From positions 8,386,001 to 8,450,000 of the forward strand of contig NZ_CP085173.1 in the NCBI RefSeq assembly GCF_020616555.1: a stretch of DNA of 64,000 nt. Reading direction: 5' to 3'. Of the stretch, positions 53,426 to 63,243 are shown piece after piece. Source of the DNA: Streptomyces longhuiensis. GTDB lineage: Bacteria > Actinomycetota > Actinomycetes > Streptomycetales > Streptomycetaceae. How positions within the stretch are numbered: the stretch's first letter is position 1; every line of letters starts with the position of its first letter. The notes beneath the pieces were generated by a model. It did no database searches, had not been told where the DNA came from, and saw nothing but the letters and a program-made list of their open reading frames with translations. A program made the translations under genes and the position numbers.

Positions 53426-54625
53426 TCAGGGAAGACTCAGACGGCTGTGCCGCGCTGTCACGGCCAGGCACAGCAGGCCCACGGCCGCCATGCCCGCCAG
53501 GAGCTCCGGGTAGGGGGCGGTGCCGGCGCCCGCCGTGAGGGCCAGCAGGAGCGGTGTGAGGAAGCCGCTGTAGGTGGCGCCCTGGTAGAGGACCGCCGTC
53601 GAGGGGTGGGCCTTCGGCGGCATGAGCCGTTCGATCTCCCTCAGACCCGCCGCCAGGGTCAGCCCGTATCCGGCGCCGAGCAGGGCCGCGGCGGCCATCA
53701 CCAGACCCGCGGAGTTCTGGTGCGCGGCGAACGCGCCCACCGTCAGTCCGCCGATCACGGTGACCATGGCGGCCAAGGTGGCCCGCGCGCTGTGCGCATG
53801 GTCCAGCCATACGGCCAGGGGCTGGGCGACGATGCCCATCGTGAGCGTCAGCGCCGTCACGAGACCGCTGAAGAGCGGCGCGTAGCCGGGAACCCGGTTG
53901 GCCACCAGCGGCGGCAGCACGACGTACGCCACGGTCGCGGCGCCGAACACCGCCGGGCTCGCGGGAAGCACCACCCACAGGAAGCGTCTGTTCCTGACGA
54001 CCGCCCGGTGCCGTTCCACGGCGCGGGACGTCACCGGGGCGGACCCGGGCATCGGCGCCGTCTCCGGTACGCGCCTGGTCACGCCGAGCACGAGCAGGAC
54101 CAGCAGGCAGTGGGCGAGACCGGGCAGCACCATCGGGTGCGGCAGCCACTCGGCGAGCGCGCCCGCCGTCACCGCACCGGCCGCGAAGCCGCCACCGGTG
54201 GCGTACGTCGCGCGCCGGTCGCCGGCATCCGCGCACCCGGCCGCGGCCGACAGCTCCCGAAGCCATGTGGTGCCCGCGGTCAGGACGACACCCGCCGCGA
54301 ATCCGGTGGCCGCCCGGCTCACGTAGACGACGTACGGGCTCAACGGCGCCGCAGCCAGCAAGGCGCTCGCGACAGCGGACAGGGCCAGGGCGGGGCGGAC
54401 CGTGAGGCATCGGCCCAGCCGGTCCGCGGCCGGGCCGCCGAGCAGCAGACCGGGCAGGAGCCCCAGCAGGTAGGTGGTGAACATCGCGGCGACCGGGACG
54501 GCAGGCCAGTGCTCCTGCGTCCGGTACACCACAGCGAGCGGGGTGAACTGGTTCGCGCCCCACGCGGCGGCGAACACCGCGGCCGCCGCCGGAAGCCAGC
54601 CGAGGGCGGCGCGAGATGCGGGCAT
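53426..54625 (-). CDS. MFS transporter in the formate dehydrogenase cluster
   Basis: A 399-aa permease with about twelve helices. MFTTYLLGLLPGLLLGGPAADRLGRC near residue 42 is the MFS loop 2-3 motif (GGPAADRLGR). An ATG at 54625 with AAAGG upstream is preferred; the frame extends further with no better site. It lies between fdhA and fdhD. It may carry a small anion such as formate or oxalate, but the sequence does not show that. Confidence 0.82.
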   Translation of the reverse strand: MPASRAALGWLPAAAAVFAAAWGANQFTPLAVVYRTQEHWPAVPVAAMFTTYLLGLLPGLLLGGPAADRLGRCLTVRPALALSAVASALLAAAPLSPYVVYVSRAATGFAAGVVLTAGTTWLRELSAAAGCADAGDRRATYATGGGFAAGAVTAGALAEWLPHPMVLPGLAHCLLVLLVLGVTRRVPETAPMPGSAPVTSRAVERHRAVVRNRRFLWVVLPASPAVFGAATVAYVVLPPLVANRVPGYAPLFSGLVTALTLTMGIVAQPLAVWLDHAHSARATLAAMVTVIGGLTVGAFAAHQNSAGLVMAAAALLGAGYGLTLAAGLREIERLMPPKAHPSTAVLYQGATYSGFLTPLLLALTAGAGTAPYPELLAGMAAVGLLCLAVTARHSRLSLP

Positions 54626-54730
54626 GCGGCCAAGTACCTTTCTGAACACAGTGCTTCGGCCCGCCGTCACGGCGGGCGCTCCGAGGACTCCGGCACTCCC
54701 CGAACCTCTCCGGGAGTGCCGGGTGCCGGG

Positions 54731-57025
<2,295 letters not shown>

Positions 57026-57102
57026 GATCTGGTCTGCCTCTTTCTTCCATGCACCTGGGTGGACGGGTCCCCGGGAACCGGCGGCCTGTTTTCCGTGTTC
57101 GC

Positions 57103-57143
57103 TTTTACGCGGTTTACCCACGCGCGCCGGTCACGTTTTACGC
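57103..57143. repeat. Direct repeat TTTTACGC in the fdh/moaA gap
   Basis: TTTTACGC occurs at 57103-57110 and 57136-57143, 33 bp apart, in the promoter-proximal part of the dehydrogenase leader. The 431-base gap (57026-57456) has no gene. It also holds the LysR-like site at 57208 and the moaA promoter at 57301. Confidence 0.4.
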
Positions 57144-57207
57144 CTCATCGCCGCGAGAGAAGCTTCCTGCAATCCAGGGGCGCCGTCAAAGAGGCATTTC
57201 CGATCGC

Positions 57208-57228
57208 CTGATAGGTCTCGCTTATCAG
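57208..57228. promoter_or_regulatory. LysR-type inverted repeat upstream of the dehydrogenase
   Basis: CTGATA (57208-57213) and TATCAG (57223-57228) are perfect arms around nine bases, giving the T-N11-A core of LysR sites. A further CTGATAG half-site lies at 57262. It is placed in the shared region between the dehydrogenase and moaA. The LysR at 51500 is the obvious candidate binder. Confidence 0.55.
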
Positions 57229-57300
57229 CGCGCATCCCTTGTCCTACCTGGGATCTGAGGCCTGATAGCCCTGACCGATGATGCCATTGAGAACCCCTCT

Positions 57301-57329
57301 TTGACTTCTCCGGGAAGTCTTCCGATGAT
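57301..57329 (+). promoter_or_regulatory. moaA promoter with inverted repeat
   Basis: TTGACT (57301-57306), 17 bases, then GATGAT (57324-57329). GACTTC-N5-GAAGTC (57303-57319) overlaps the -35 and spacer as a perfect inverted repeat, so a repressor binding here would block the moa operon. Confidence 0.5.
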
Positions 57330-57456
57330 GATCGACGAGTGAGGAATGGGTGGAGTGAGGAAAGGTGTCGGATTCCGACCCCTGGATAATTCGCGAAGCC
57401 TGGTCTCTAATGTTTCACCAACCCTGGCTTCCGGTATTTCCTGGGAGGGCGCAACC

Positions 57457-58539
57457 GTGCTTGATCACAGCGACGATCCGACCGATCCCGGTCTGTCCCG
57501 GCACCACACCCCGAAGTGGCTTCCCGGCCGTGAGGACCGGCTCGGCGTTCCGTCGCCCCTCGTGGACCGCTTCGGGCGGGTCCACACGGACCTGCGGGTC
57601 TCCCTGACCGACCGCTGCAACCTGCGATGCACGTACTGCATGCCGGCCGAGGGGCTGAACTGGCTGCCCCGTGCCGAAGTCCTCACCGACGACGAGGTCG
57701 TACGTCTGGTCCGTATCGGCACCGAGCGCCTCGGGATCACCGAGGTCCGGCTGACCGGTGGTGAGCCGCTGCTGCGTCGGGGCCTGCCCGGTCTGGTGGC
57801 CCGACTGTCCGCCCTGGATCCGGCCCCGGAACTGTCGATCACCACCAACGGCATCGGCCTGGCGCGCAGTGCCGTCGCCCTGCGCGAGGCCGGGCTCGGC
57901 CGGGTCAACGTCAGCCTCGACACACTGCGCCCGGAGCGGTTCGCCGAGATCACCCGGCGCGACCGGATCAAGGACGTACTGGCCGGGCTCTCGGCCGCGC
58001 GTGACGCAGGCCTGAACCCCGTGAAGATCAACGCGGTGCCGGTGCGGGGGGTCAACGACGACGAGATCGTCGACCTGACCGCGTTCGCGGCGGAGAACGG
58101 CTACCGGATGCGGTTCATCGAATCGATGCCGCTCGATGCCCAAGGCGCCTGGGACCGGGACCGGATGGTGACCGCCGCGGAGGTCCTCGACCGGCTCGGT
58201 GAGCGCTTCGAACTGGTGCCGGTCGTACGGCAGGACAACGCGCCCGCGGAGGAGTGGCGGATCGCCGGCACGGACGCCCTGGTGGGTGTCATCGCCAGTG
58301 TCACCCGACCGTTCTGCGGCACCTGCGACCGCGTGCGGCTGACGGCGGACGGGCAGTTGCGCAACTGCCTCTTCGCCACCGAGGAGTCCGACCTGCGGGC
58401 CCTGCTGCGTCGGGGCGCCGACGACGCGACGGTGGAGGCGGCCTGGCGGACCTCGGTCGGCGGCAAGGGCCCCGGCCACGCGATCGACAGCCCGGAGTTC
58501 CGCCGCCCGGAACGCCCGATGTCGGCCATCGGAGGCTGA
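57457..58539 (+). CDS. moaA: GTP 3',8-cyclase
   Basis: A radical-SAM enzyme, 360 aa, that rearranges GTP in the first step of molybdenum-cofactor synthesis. The [4Fe-4S] motif CNLRCTYC lies near residues 54-61 and RLTGGEPLLRRG near 103. The second cluster is CGTCDRVRLTADGQLRNC near 287-304, and the C-terminus ends in the required Gly-Gly. The GTG at 57457 has GGGAGGG upstream, which decides against the earlier ATG. It leads the operon with DUF6457, moeA, moaD and moaE. MoaC and MoaB/Mog are not encoded here. Confidence 0.95.
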   Translation: MLDHSDDPTDPGLSRHHTPKWLPGREDRLGVPSPLVDRFGRVHTDLRVSLTDRCNLRCTYCMPAEGLNWLPRAEVLTDDEVVRLVRIGTERLGITEVRLTGGEPLLRRGLPGLVARLSALDPAPELSITTNGIGLARSAVALREAGLGRVNVSLDTLRPERFAEITRRDRIKDVLAGLSAARDAGLNPVKINAVPVRGVNDDEIVDLTAFAAENGYRMRFIESMPLDAQGAWDRDRMVTAAEVLDRLGERFELVPVVRQDNAPAEEWRIAGTDALVGVIASVTRPFCGTCDRVRLTADGQLRNCLFATEESDLRALLRRGADDATVEAAWRTSVGGKGPGHAIDSPEFRRPERPMSAIGG

Positions 58540-58597
58540 CGGGCCCGGGGCCACCCAAGACGACGACGGGCCGAAGACACGAACAAAGGTGAGCTGG

Positions 58598-58855
58598 ATG
58601 CGTAGATGGATCGAGGACGTCAAGTCCGAACTCGGCGTCGACCTTGACGTCGATGTCGCCGAACTGCTCGACATGACCAAGGTCGTCGCCCATGGTGTGG
58701 CCCGCCCGGCGGCGCCACTGACCTCGTTCCTGGTCGGCTATGCCGCCGCGCAGGCGGGAGGCGGGCCCGAGGCCGTCGCCGAGGCGAACCGCAGGGTGAC
58801 GGCGCTGGCCGAGCGCTGGGCCGCCGAGCCCGAGAACGGCGCGGGCACCGCATGA
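58598..58855 (+). CDS. DUF6457-like small protein in the Moco operon
   Basis: An 85-aa acidic, mostly helical protein (WIEDVKSELGVDLDVDVAELLDMTKVVAHGVARPAAPLTSFLVGYAAAQ). The ATG at 58598 follows AAAGGTGAGC; a GTG three codons earlier is possible. Its stop overlaps moeA as ATGA. Similar proteins occur beside molybdopterin genes in actinobacteria, where some are fused to MobA. A cofactor-handling role is an inference from position. Confidence 0.75.
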   Translation: MRRWIEDVKSELGVDLDVDVAELLDMTKVVAHGVARPAAPLTSFLVGYAAAQAGGGPEAVAEANRRVTALAERWAAEPENGAGTA

Positions 58856-60108
58856 CCCCGGCAGGCACACACACCCTGGCCGGCACCCGGACGGCGGGAG
58901 CGGCAGCAGACACTCACCTGGCCTGGGAACAGGCCCGGCAGACAGCACGGGACTGTGTCGGACAGCCCCTGCCGGTCGTCACGCGGTCCCTGGCGGACGC
59001 GCTCGGCCACGCTCTGGCCCAACCGCTGACGGCCCTCACCGATCTGCCGCCGTTCGACACGTCCGCGATGGACGGCTGGGCCGTGGCCGGACCGGGACCA
59101 TGGCTGGTGGGCGGCGCCGCCGTCCTCGCCGGCGACCGGTCTGAGCCGCTCGGCGACTACGGCACCGCCGTCCCCATCGCCACCGGCGCCCGACTGCCGA
59201 CGGGCGCAACGGCCGTACTGCGAAGGGAACACGGGGAGTTCGACTCGGAGAGCGGCACGCTGCACGATCGCTCCGACGGGCCCGGCTCGGTGGCTCCGGG
59301 CCGCGACATCCGGCCGCGTGGCCAGGAGTGCCACGGGGGCGAGGCGTTGATCCCGGCCGGTGTCACGGTGACCCCCGCAGTGCTGGGACTCGCAGCGGCG
59401 GCCGGGTACGACCGGCTCGCCGTGCACAGCCGCCCGACCGTCGAACTGCTGGTACTGGGCGACGAGTTGCTGGAGTCCGGCCTGCCCCGGCGGGGGCGGG
59501 TACGCGACGCGCTCGGCCCCATGCTGCCTCCATGGCTGCGAAGTTGCGGCGCCGACGTGATCGGCAGCCGCCGAGTGGCGGACGACTTGGGACTGCTGCG
59601 GGAGGCCGTACAGGACTCGCCGGCCGATGTCGTCGTCACCACCGGCAGCACCGCCGCCGGCCCGGTGGACTTCCTGCACGCCACCCTCGAAGAGGCGGGC
59701 GCCCGCCTGCTCGTCGACTCCGTCGCCGTACGACCCGGCCACCCCATGCTGCTCGCCGAGCTGCCGCCGACCCCCGACGGCCGGATCCGCCGGCTGGTCG
59801 GCCTGCCAGGCAACCCGCTTGCCGCCGTCGCCGGCACGGTGACACTGGCCGCGCCGCTGCTGCGCCGCCTCGGCGGCCACGCGGACGCGGATCCCTGCCG
59901 GATGCGTGCCGCCGCCCCGCTGCCCGGACACCCACGGGACACCCGGCTGCTGCCGGTGCGACGCACGCACCACGAAGTGGCGCCGCTCCCGTTCGACGGC
60001 CCGGCGATGCTGCGTGGGCTGGCGTTCGCCGACGGCCTCGCGGTCGTCCCGCCCGGAGGCGTGCCCGCCGGGGCCGGCATGGAGGTCTTGGAGGTACCCG
60101 GACCGTGA
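58852..60108 (+). CDS. moeA: Molybdopterin molybdotransferase
   Basis: Inserts molybdate into adenylylated molybdopterin; 418 aa. The MoeA core is visible as LPPFDTSAMDGWAV near residue 65, VPIATGARLPTGATAV near 102, and VVTTGSTAAGPVDFL near 265 in the MogA-like domain. LVGLPGNPLAAVAGTVTLAAP near 325 is the classic GLPGNP motif. A 20-residue polar N-terminal extension precedes domain I. The Asp of the usual TGGxSxG is replaced in TTGSTAAG, so the active-site loop differs from textbook MoeA. Confidence 0.9.
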   Translation: MTPAGTHTLAGTRTAGAAADTHLAWEQARQTARDCVGQPLPVVTRSLADALGHALAQPLTALTDLPPFDTSAMDGWAVAGPGPWLVGGAAVLAGDRSEPLGDYGTAVPIATGARLPTGATAVLRREHGEFDSESGTLHDRSDGPGSVAPGRDIRPRGQECHGGEALIPAGVTVTPAVLGLAAAAGYDRLAVHSRPTVELLVLGDELLESGLPRRGRVRDALGPMLPPWLRSCGADVIGSRRVADDLGLLREAVQDSPADVVVTTGSTAAGPVDFLHATLEEAGARLLVDSVAVRPGHPMLLAELPPTPDGRIRRLVGLPGNPLAAVAGTVTLAAPLLRRLGGHADADPCRMRAAAPLPGHPRDTRLLPVRRTHHEVAPLPFDGPAMLRGLAFADGLAVVPPGGVPAGAGMEVLEVPGP

Positions 60109-60182
60109 CCGTGTGGGAACACCCAACGACAACGGCGAACGGAACGACGGATCAGAGCAGTTCGACAACAGGAGGCACAGCT

Positions 60183-60458
60183 GTGGCGACGCCGATGACG
60201 CCCGCCGGCACCATCCGCTACTGGGCAGCGGCCAAGGCGGCGGCCGGTACGGCGGAGGAGCCCCACCGCGCGACGACACTCGCGGAAGCGCTGGAACAGG
60301 TCCGTTCCCGGCACGAAGACCGTCCTCGGCTGGCGCGGGTGCTCGGCTACTGCTCGTTCCTCGTGGACGGCCGCCCGGTCGGCGGCCGCGACCACGCTTC
60401 GGTCCACCTCGCCCCGGGGGGAACGATCGAGGTGCTGCCCCCGTTCGCGGGCGGCTGA
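60183..60458 (+). CDS. moaD: Molybdopterin synthase sulfur carrier subunit
   Basis: A ubiquitin-fold sulfur carrier, 91 aa, ending in VLPPFAGG; the terminal Gly-Gly is adenylated and thiocarboxylated. The core reads IRYWAAAKAAAGTAEEPHRATTLAEALEQV. The GTG at 60183 has GGAGG 7 bases upstream; an ATG at 60195 is the alternative. It works with MoaE, encoded 92 bases downstream. Confidence 0.9.
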   Translation: MATPMTPAGTIRYWAAAKAAAGTAEEPHRATTLAEALEQVRSRHEDRPRLARVLGYCSFLVDGRPVGGRDHASVHLAPGGTIEVLPPFAGG

Positions 60459-60550
60459 TCCGGCCCAACACCGCACATACAGAACGAAGTTCACGCCAAC
60501 GGCCTCACGTGCGGCGCAACATCCCGCACCGTCCACCCTAGGAACGAACC

Positions 60551-60997
60551 ATGCCGCACGCCCCGGACCCCTCCGGCCATCCCGTACGACTGCTCGCAAT
60601 CCGCGACACCCCGCTCTCACTCGACGAGGTGTACGAGGCCGTGGGCGATGCCACCGCCGGAGGCACCGCCGTCTTCGTCGGCACCGTCCGCAACCACGAC
60701 GTCGGCAGGTCGGTGGAGGCCCTCGAATACAGCGCCCACCCCGCGGCGGAGAGCGAATTGCGCCGGGTCGCCGAGAAGGTCGCCGCAGACTTCCCGGTCA
60801 GCGCCCTCGCCGCCGTCCACCGGACGGGCCGGCTGGACATCGGCGACGTCGCCGTGATCGCGGCGGTCTCCTGCCCGCACCGCGCGGAGGCCTTCGCCGC
60901 CTGCGCCCGCCTCGTCGAGGACCTCAAGCACGAGGTACCGATCTGGAAGCACCAGTTCTTCCCGGACGGCGAAGAGGAGTGGGTCGGCGCCTGCTGA
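60551..60997 (+). CDS. moaE: Molybdopterin synthase catalytic subunit
   Basis: Adds dithiolene sulfurs from MoaD to precursor Z; 148 aa. Family motifs are GGTAVFVGTVRNHDVGRSVEALEYSAH (about 37-63), VHRTGRLDIGDVAVIAAVSCPHRAEAFAACARLVEDLK and the catalytic KHEVPIWKHQFF near 127-138. ATG after CTAGGAACG. It completes the moaA-moeA-moaD-moaE set, presumably supplying cofactor to the divergent dehydrogenase. Confidence 0.94.
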   Translation: MPHAPDPSGHPVRLLAIRDTPLSLDEVYEAVGDATAGGTAVFVGTVRNHDVGRSVEALEYSAHPAAESELRRVAEKVAADFPVSALAAVHRTGRLDIGDVAVIAAVSCPHRAEAFAACARLVEDLKHEVPIWKHQFFPDGEEEWVGAC

Positions 60998-61276
60998 CGC
61001 TCCTCCGCCGGTCACCTTGAGCGTGTGGTCGGGGCGACCGGCGTCGGCACCGTCTTCCGGAGCACCGTGCAGGACGCCGGGACGAAGATCGCGACGCCGA
61101 GGCGGCGATCGCCCCGCACCGGCACCCTTCCCCGCAGCCCTCACCGGGCAGGCTCCGGAAATGTCACCATTGGGTACCGGTCCGGGCACGGCTGCAACCT
61201 GCGCGACCCGCAACCGGTCTCTCTGGCAGAGAAACACGTCAGGCGCATCGAGCGCCCTGCCAGGAGGAGCCCTGCC

Positions 61277-61972
61277 ATGGGGGACATACGCAGACGGGGA
61301 GCCGTCGCACTGGGGATCACCGGACTCGTCGCACCGCTGACACTCGCGCTGGGCGCCGCGCCCGCGCAGGCCGCGAGCTGTACGACGTCGACCGGTCCCT
61401 ACCAGAAGCAGGTGGAGGGGTTCCTCGGCCGGCCGGTCGACGGGAAGCAGTCCGCCGCGGACTGCAAGGCCGTCCAGGCCTTCCAGAACAAGCACGGGAT
61501 CAGCCCGAACATCGGCTACGCGGGGCCTGTCACGTGGGGCGTGATGGACCTGATGAACAAGCAGAAGGCCGTCGGCGGCAATCCCAACAAAGACGGCAAA
61601 TGCCCCGTCAACAAGGGGCGCATCGCCTGCGTGAACCTGACGCTTCAGCTCAGCTGGATCCAGGACGGCAAGAACCTCGTCTACGGGCCGGTACCGGTCC
61701 GCACCGGCCGTGACGGCTACGAGACCCGCACCGGCCTGAAGAAGATCTACTGGCGGCACATCGACCACGTGTCGAGCATCTACAACGTGCCCATGCCCTA
61801 CAGCCAGTTCTTCGACGGCGGCCAGGCCTTCCACTCGGTCGGCGTGAGCATGTGGAACCCGCCCGGCTCGCACGGCTGCGTCAACATGACCAGCACCACC
61901 GCGAAGAAGTACTGGTCCCTGCTGAAGACGGGCGACGACGTCTACGTCTACGGCCGCAAGCCGGGCACCTGA
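61277..61972 (+). CDS. Secreted L,D-transpeptidase (YkuD) with peptidoglycan-binding domain
   Basis: Cross-links peptidoglycan outside the membrane; 231 aa. A signal peptide (GVAALGITGLVAPLTLALGAAPAQA-like) follows MGDIRRRG. The PG-binding segment VEGFLGRPVDGKQSAADCKAVQAFQNKHGI covers about 50-80. The YkuD catalytic motif is PGSHGCVNM near residue 198, with the His and Cys nucleophile in place. CAGGAGGAG precedes the ATG. The 279 bases before it hold no gene, and I see no riboswitch I can support. Confidence 0.9.
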   Translation: MGDIRRRGAVALGITGLVAPLTLALGAAPAQAASCTTSTGPYQKQVEGFLGRPVDGKQSAADCKAVQAFQNKHGISPNIGYAGPVTWGVMDLMNKQKAVGGNPNKDGKCPVNKGRIACVNLTLQLSWIQDGKNLVYGPVPVRTGRDGYETRTGLKKIYWRHIDHVSSIYNVPMPYSQFFDGGQAFHSVGVSMWNPPGSHGCVNMTSTTAKKYWSLLKTGDDVYVYGRKPGT

Positions 61973-62072
61973 GCCCGCCGGGCTGCCGGCAGTTCCCCGC
62001 TGTTCCCCTTCCCCTCTTCTCACGCCGTCCAGGTGCGGGAATTGACGGACAGTCATGGCCGCTGCGGCCGGC

Positions 62073-62864
62073 TCACGCCGTGAGCCGGCCGTGCGTCGCC
62101 GGGCACCCGGCCGCGTAGTGAACGTATTCGTGGACCAGGCGGAAGCCGGCGGTCCAGGCGAGCAGTCGGCTGGCGCGGTTGAGGACCGAGCAGTTCCAAG
62201 TAGGAGCGTGTCCGCGTGCGGCGATGTCCGCGCACAGGGCCGTGACACAGGCCAGAGCCAGTCGGTGGCGGCGGTGATCCGGGGCTGTGAACACCGCCAC
62301 CTCCTCGTGACGGGTGCCGCGGAAGTACGTACAGGCGATGGCCAGCACGTGGCCCTTCCTGTCCGTGGTCGCCCAGCCGTGGCCGGAGGTGGCGAGACCC
62401 GGCGGACCTCCCCAACTCGTATGAATCCAGGCCGCGTCGGGGCCGAGCGCCTGCACGGCGTCGGTGTCGGCGGGTTCGAGGCGGCGCAGGGTCACGCCGC
62501 GGGGGGTGGTGACGGGCTGGGGTTCCGCCCGCAGCGTCCACACCATCCGTTCCCAGGGGGCGAACCGGTCGAAGGCGGCACCGAGGGTGGGCAGGAAGTC
62601 GGCCGGGGCGTCGATGCAGTGGTTCGCCAGCGGAGCCAGGGCTTCGGGCGTGAGCGCGTCCGGAGTACCCCGGAGCAGGGCGTGCCCGGCGCAGGAAACG
62701 GCGATCGCGCGTGGGCGGATCACTCGGTCCGCCCACCATCGGCCGTTGCCGGTGGCGAGGGCGTGCTCGCCGACGGCGGCCGGGCCCGGGGCGTGTGAGG
62801 GGAACCAGTTCGTGAGGGTGGGTGATTGGTGGGGTACGGGAGAGGGGCGCCGGACGTGGGTCAC
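62073..62864 (-). CDS. GNAT-like N-acetyltransferase
   Basis: A 263-aa soluble protein. The C-terminal half has the GNAT layout: GVTLRRLEPADTDAVQALG near residue 123, a beta strand LAIACTYFRGTRHEEVAVFTAPDHRRHRLALACVTALCADI (acetyl-CoA loop region R-H-R-L), and WNCSVLNRASRLLAWTAGFRLVHEYVHY at the end. The N-terminal half (GNGRWWADRVIRPRAI) is unassigned. GTG after GAGGGGCG. Substrate unknown. Confidence 0.82.
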   Translation of the reverse strand: MTHVRRPSPVPHQSPTLTNWFPSHAPGPAAVGEHALATGNGRWWADRVIRPRAIAVSCAGHALLRGTPDALTPEALAPLANHCIDAPADFLPTLGAAFDRFAPWERMVWTLRAEPQPVTTPRGVTLRRLEPADTDAVQALGPDAAWIHTSWGGPPGLATSGHGWATTDRKGHVLAIACTYFRGTRHEEVAVFTAPDHRRHRLALACVTALCADIAARGHAPTWNCSVLNRASRLLAWTAGFRLVHEYVHYAAGCPATHGRLTA

Positions 62865-63110
62865 GGCGCCCCTCTGGTTACGGAATGCGCGTCAGCGGAC
62901 GGCTGACGCGGGCGATTCCGTACAGCGGGGCGGGCGACGGAACGCCCGATGGGGCGGCCGGTCGACGTGGAGCCACTCGCTGTTCTCGGGATCCATGGAA
63001 GAGCTTCCAGCGGGCCCCGGGCAAGCTCGACCACCGTTCCCTGACGCACCCCTGACATGCGCATACGTGGCCTTGATCCGCGTCTCCCCGACAGGCCGCG
63101 CGCCGAGGAC

Positions 63111-63164
63111 GTCAAGGTCTCGTCAAACAGGCCTGAAGCGGCGTCAGGAGGGCGTCAACGCGGG
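63111..63164 (+). repeat. Phased 11-bp GTCA repeats upstream of the last gene
   Basis: GTCAAGGTCTC (63111), GTCAAACAGGC (63122), a degenerate CTGAAGCGGC (63133), GTCAGGAGGGC (63143) and GTCAACGCGGG (63154) follow each other at 11, 11, 10 and 11 bases. This is the helical phasing of tandem response-regulator boxes. The 379-base gap 62865-63243 has no gene. It also holds GGAAG-AG-CTTCC at 62997. Confidence 0.6.
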
Positions 63165-63243
63165 CCGCTCGTGGCCGAATCCGGTCGCAGACTGGGCGAC
63201 ACGGGGGCGGGTGATCGTCCGTGGTGTGACCGGGGGAGGGCTC

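Noticed and set aside
57026..57456. Molybdenum-cofactor riboswitch upstream of moaA
   Set aside because: No extended pairing pattern of that RNA could be drawn; short inverted repeats fit protein operators better.
60998..61276. c-di-AMP (ydaO) riboswitch upstream of the L,D-transpeptidase
   Set aside because: Such riboswitches precede some Streptomyces cell-wall genes, but I could not find the conserved core in these 279 bases.
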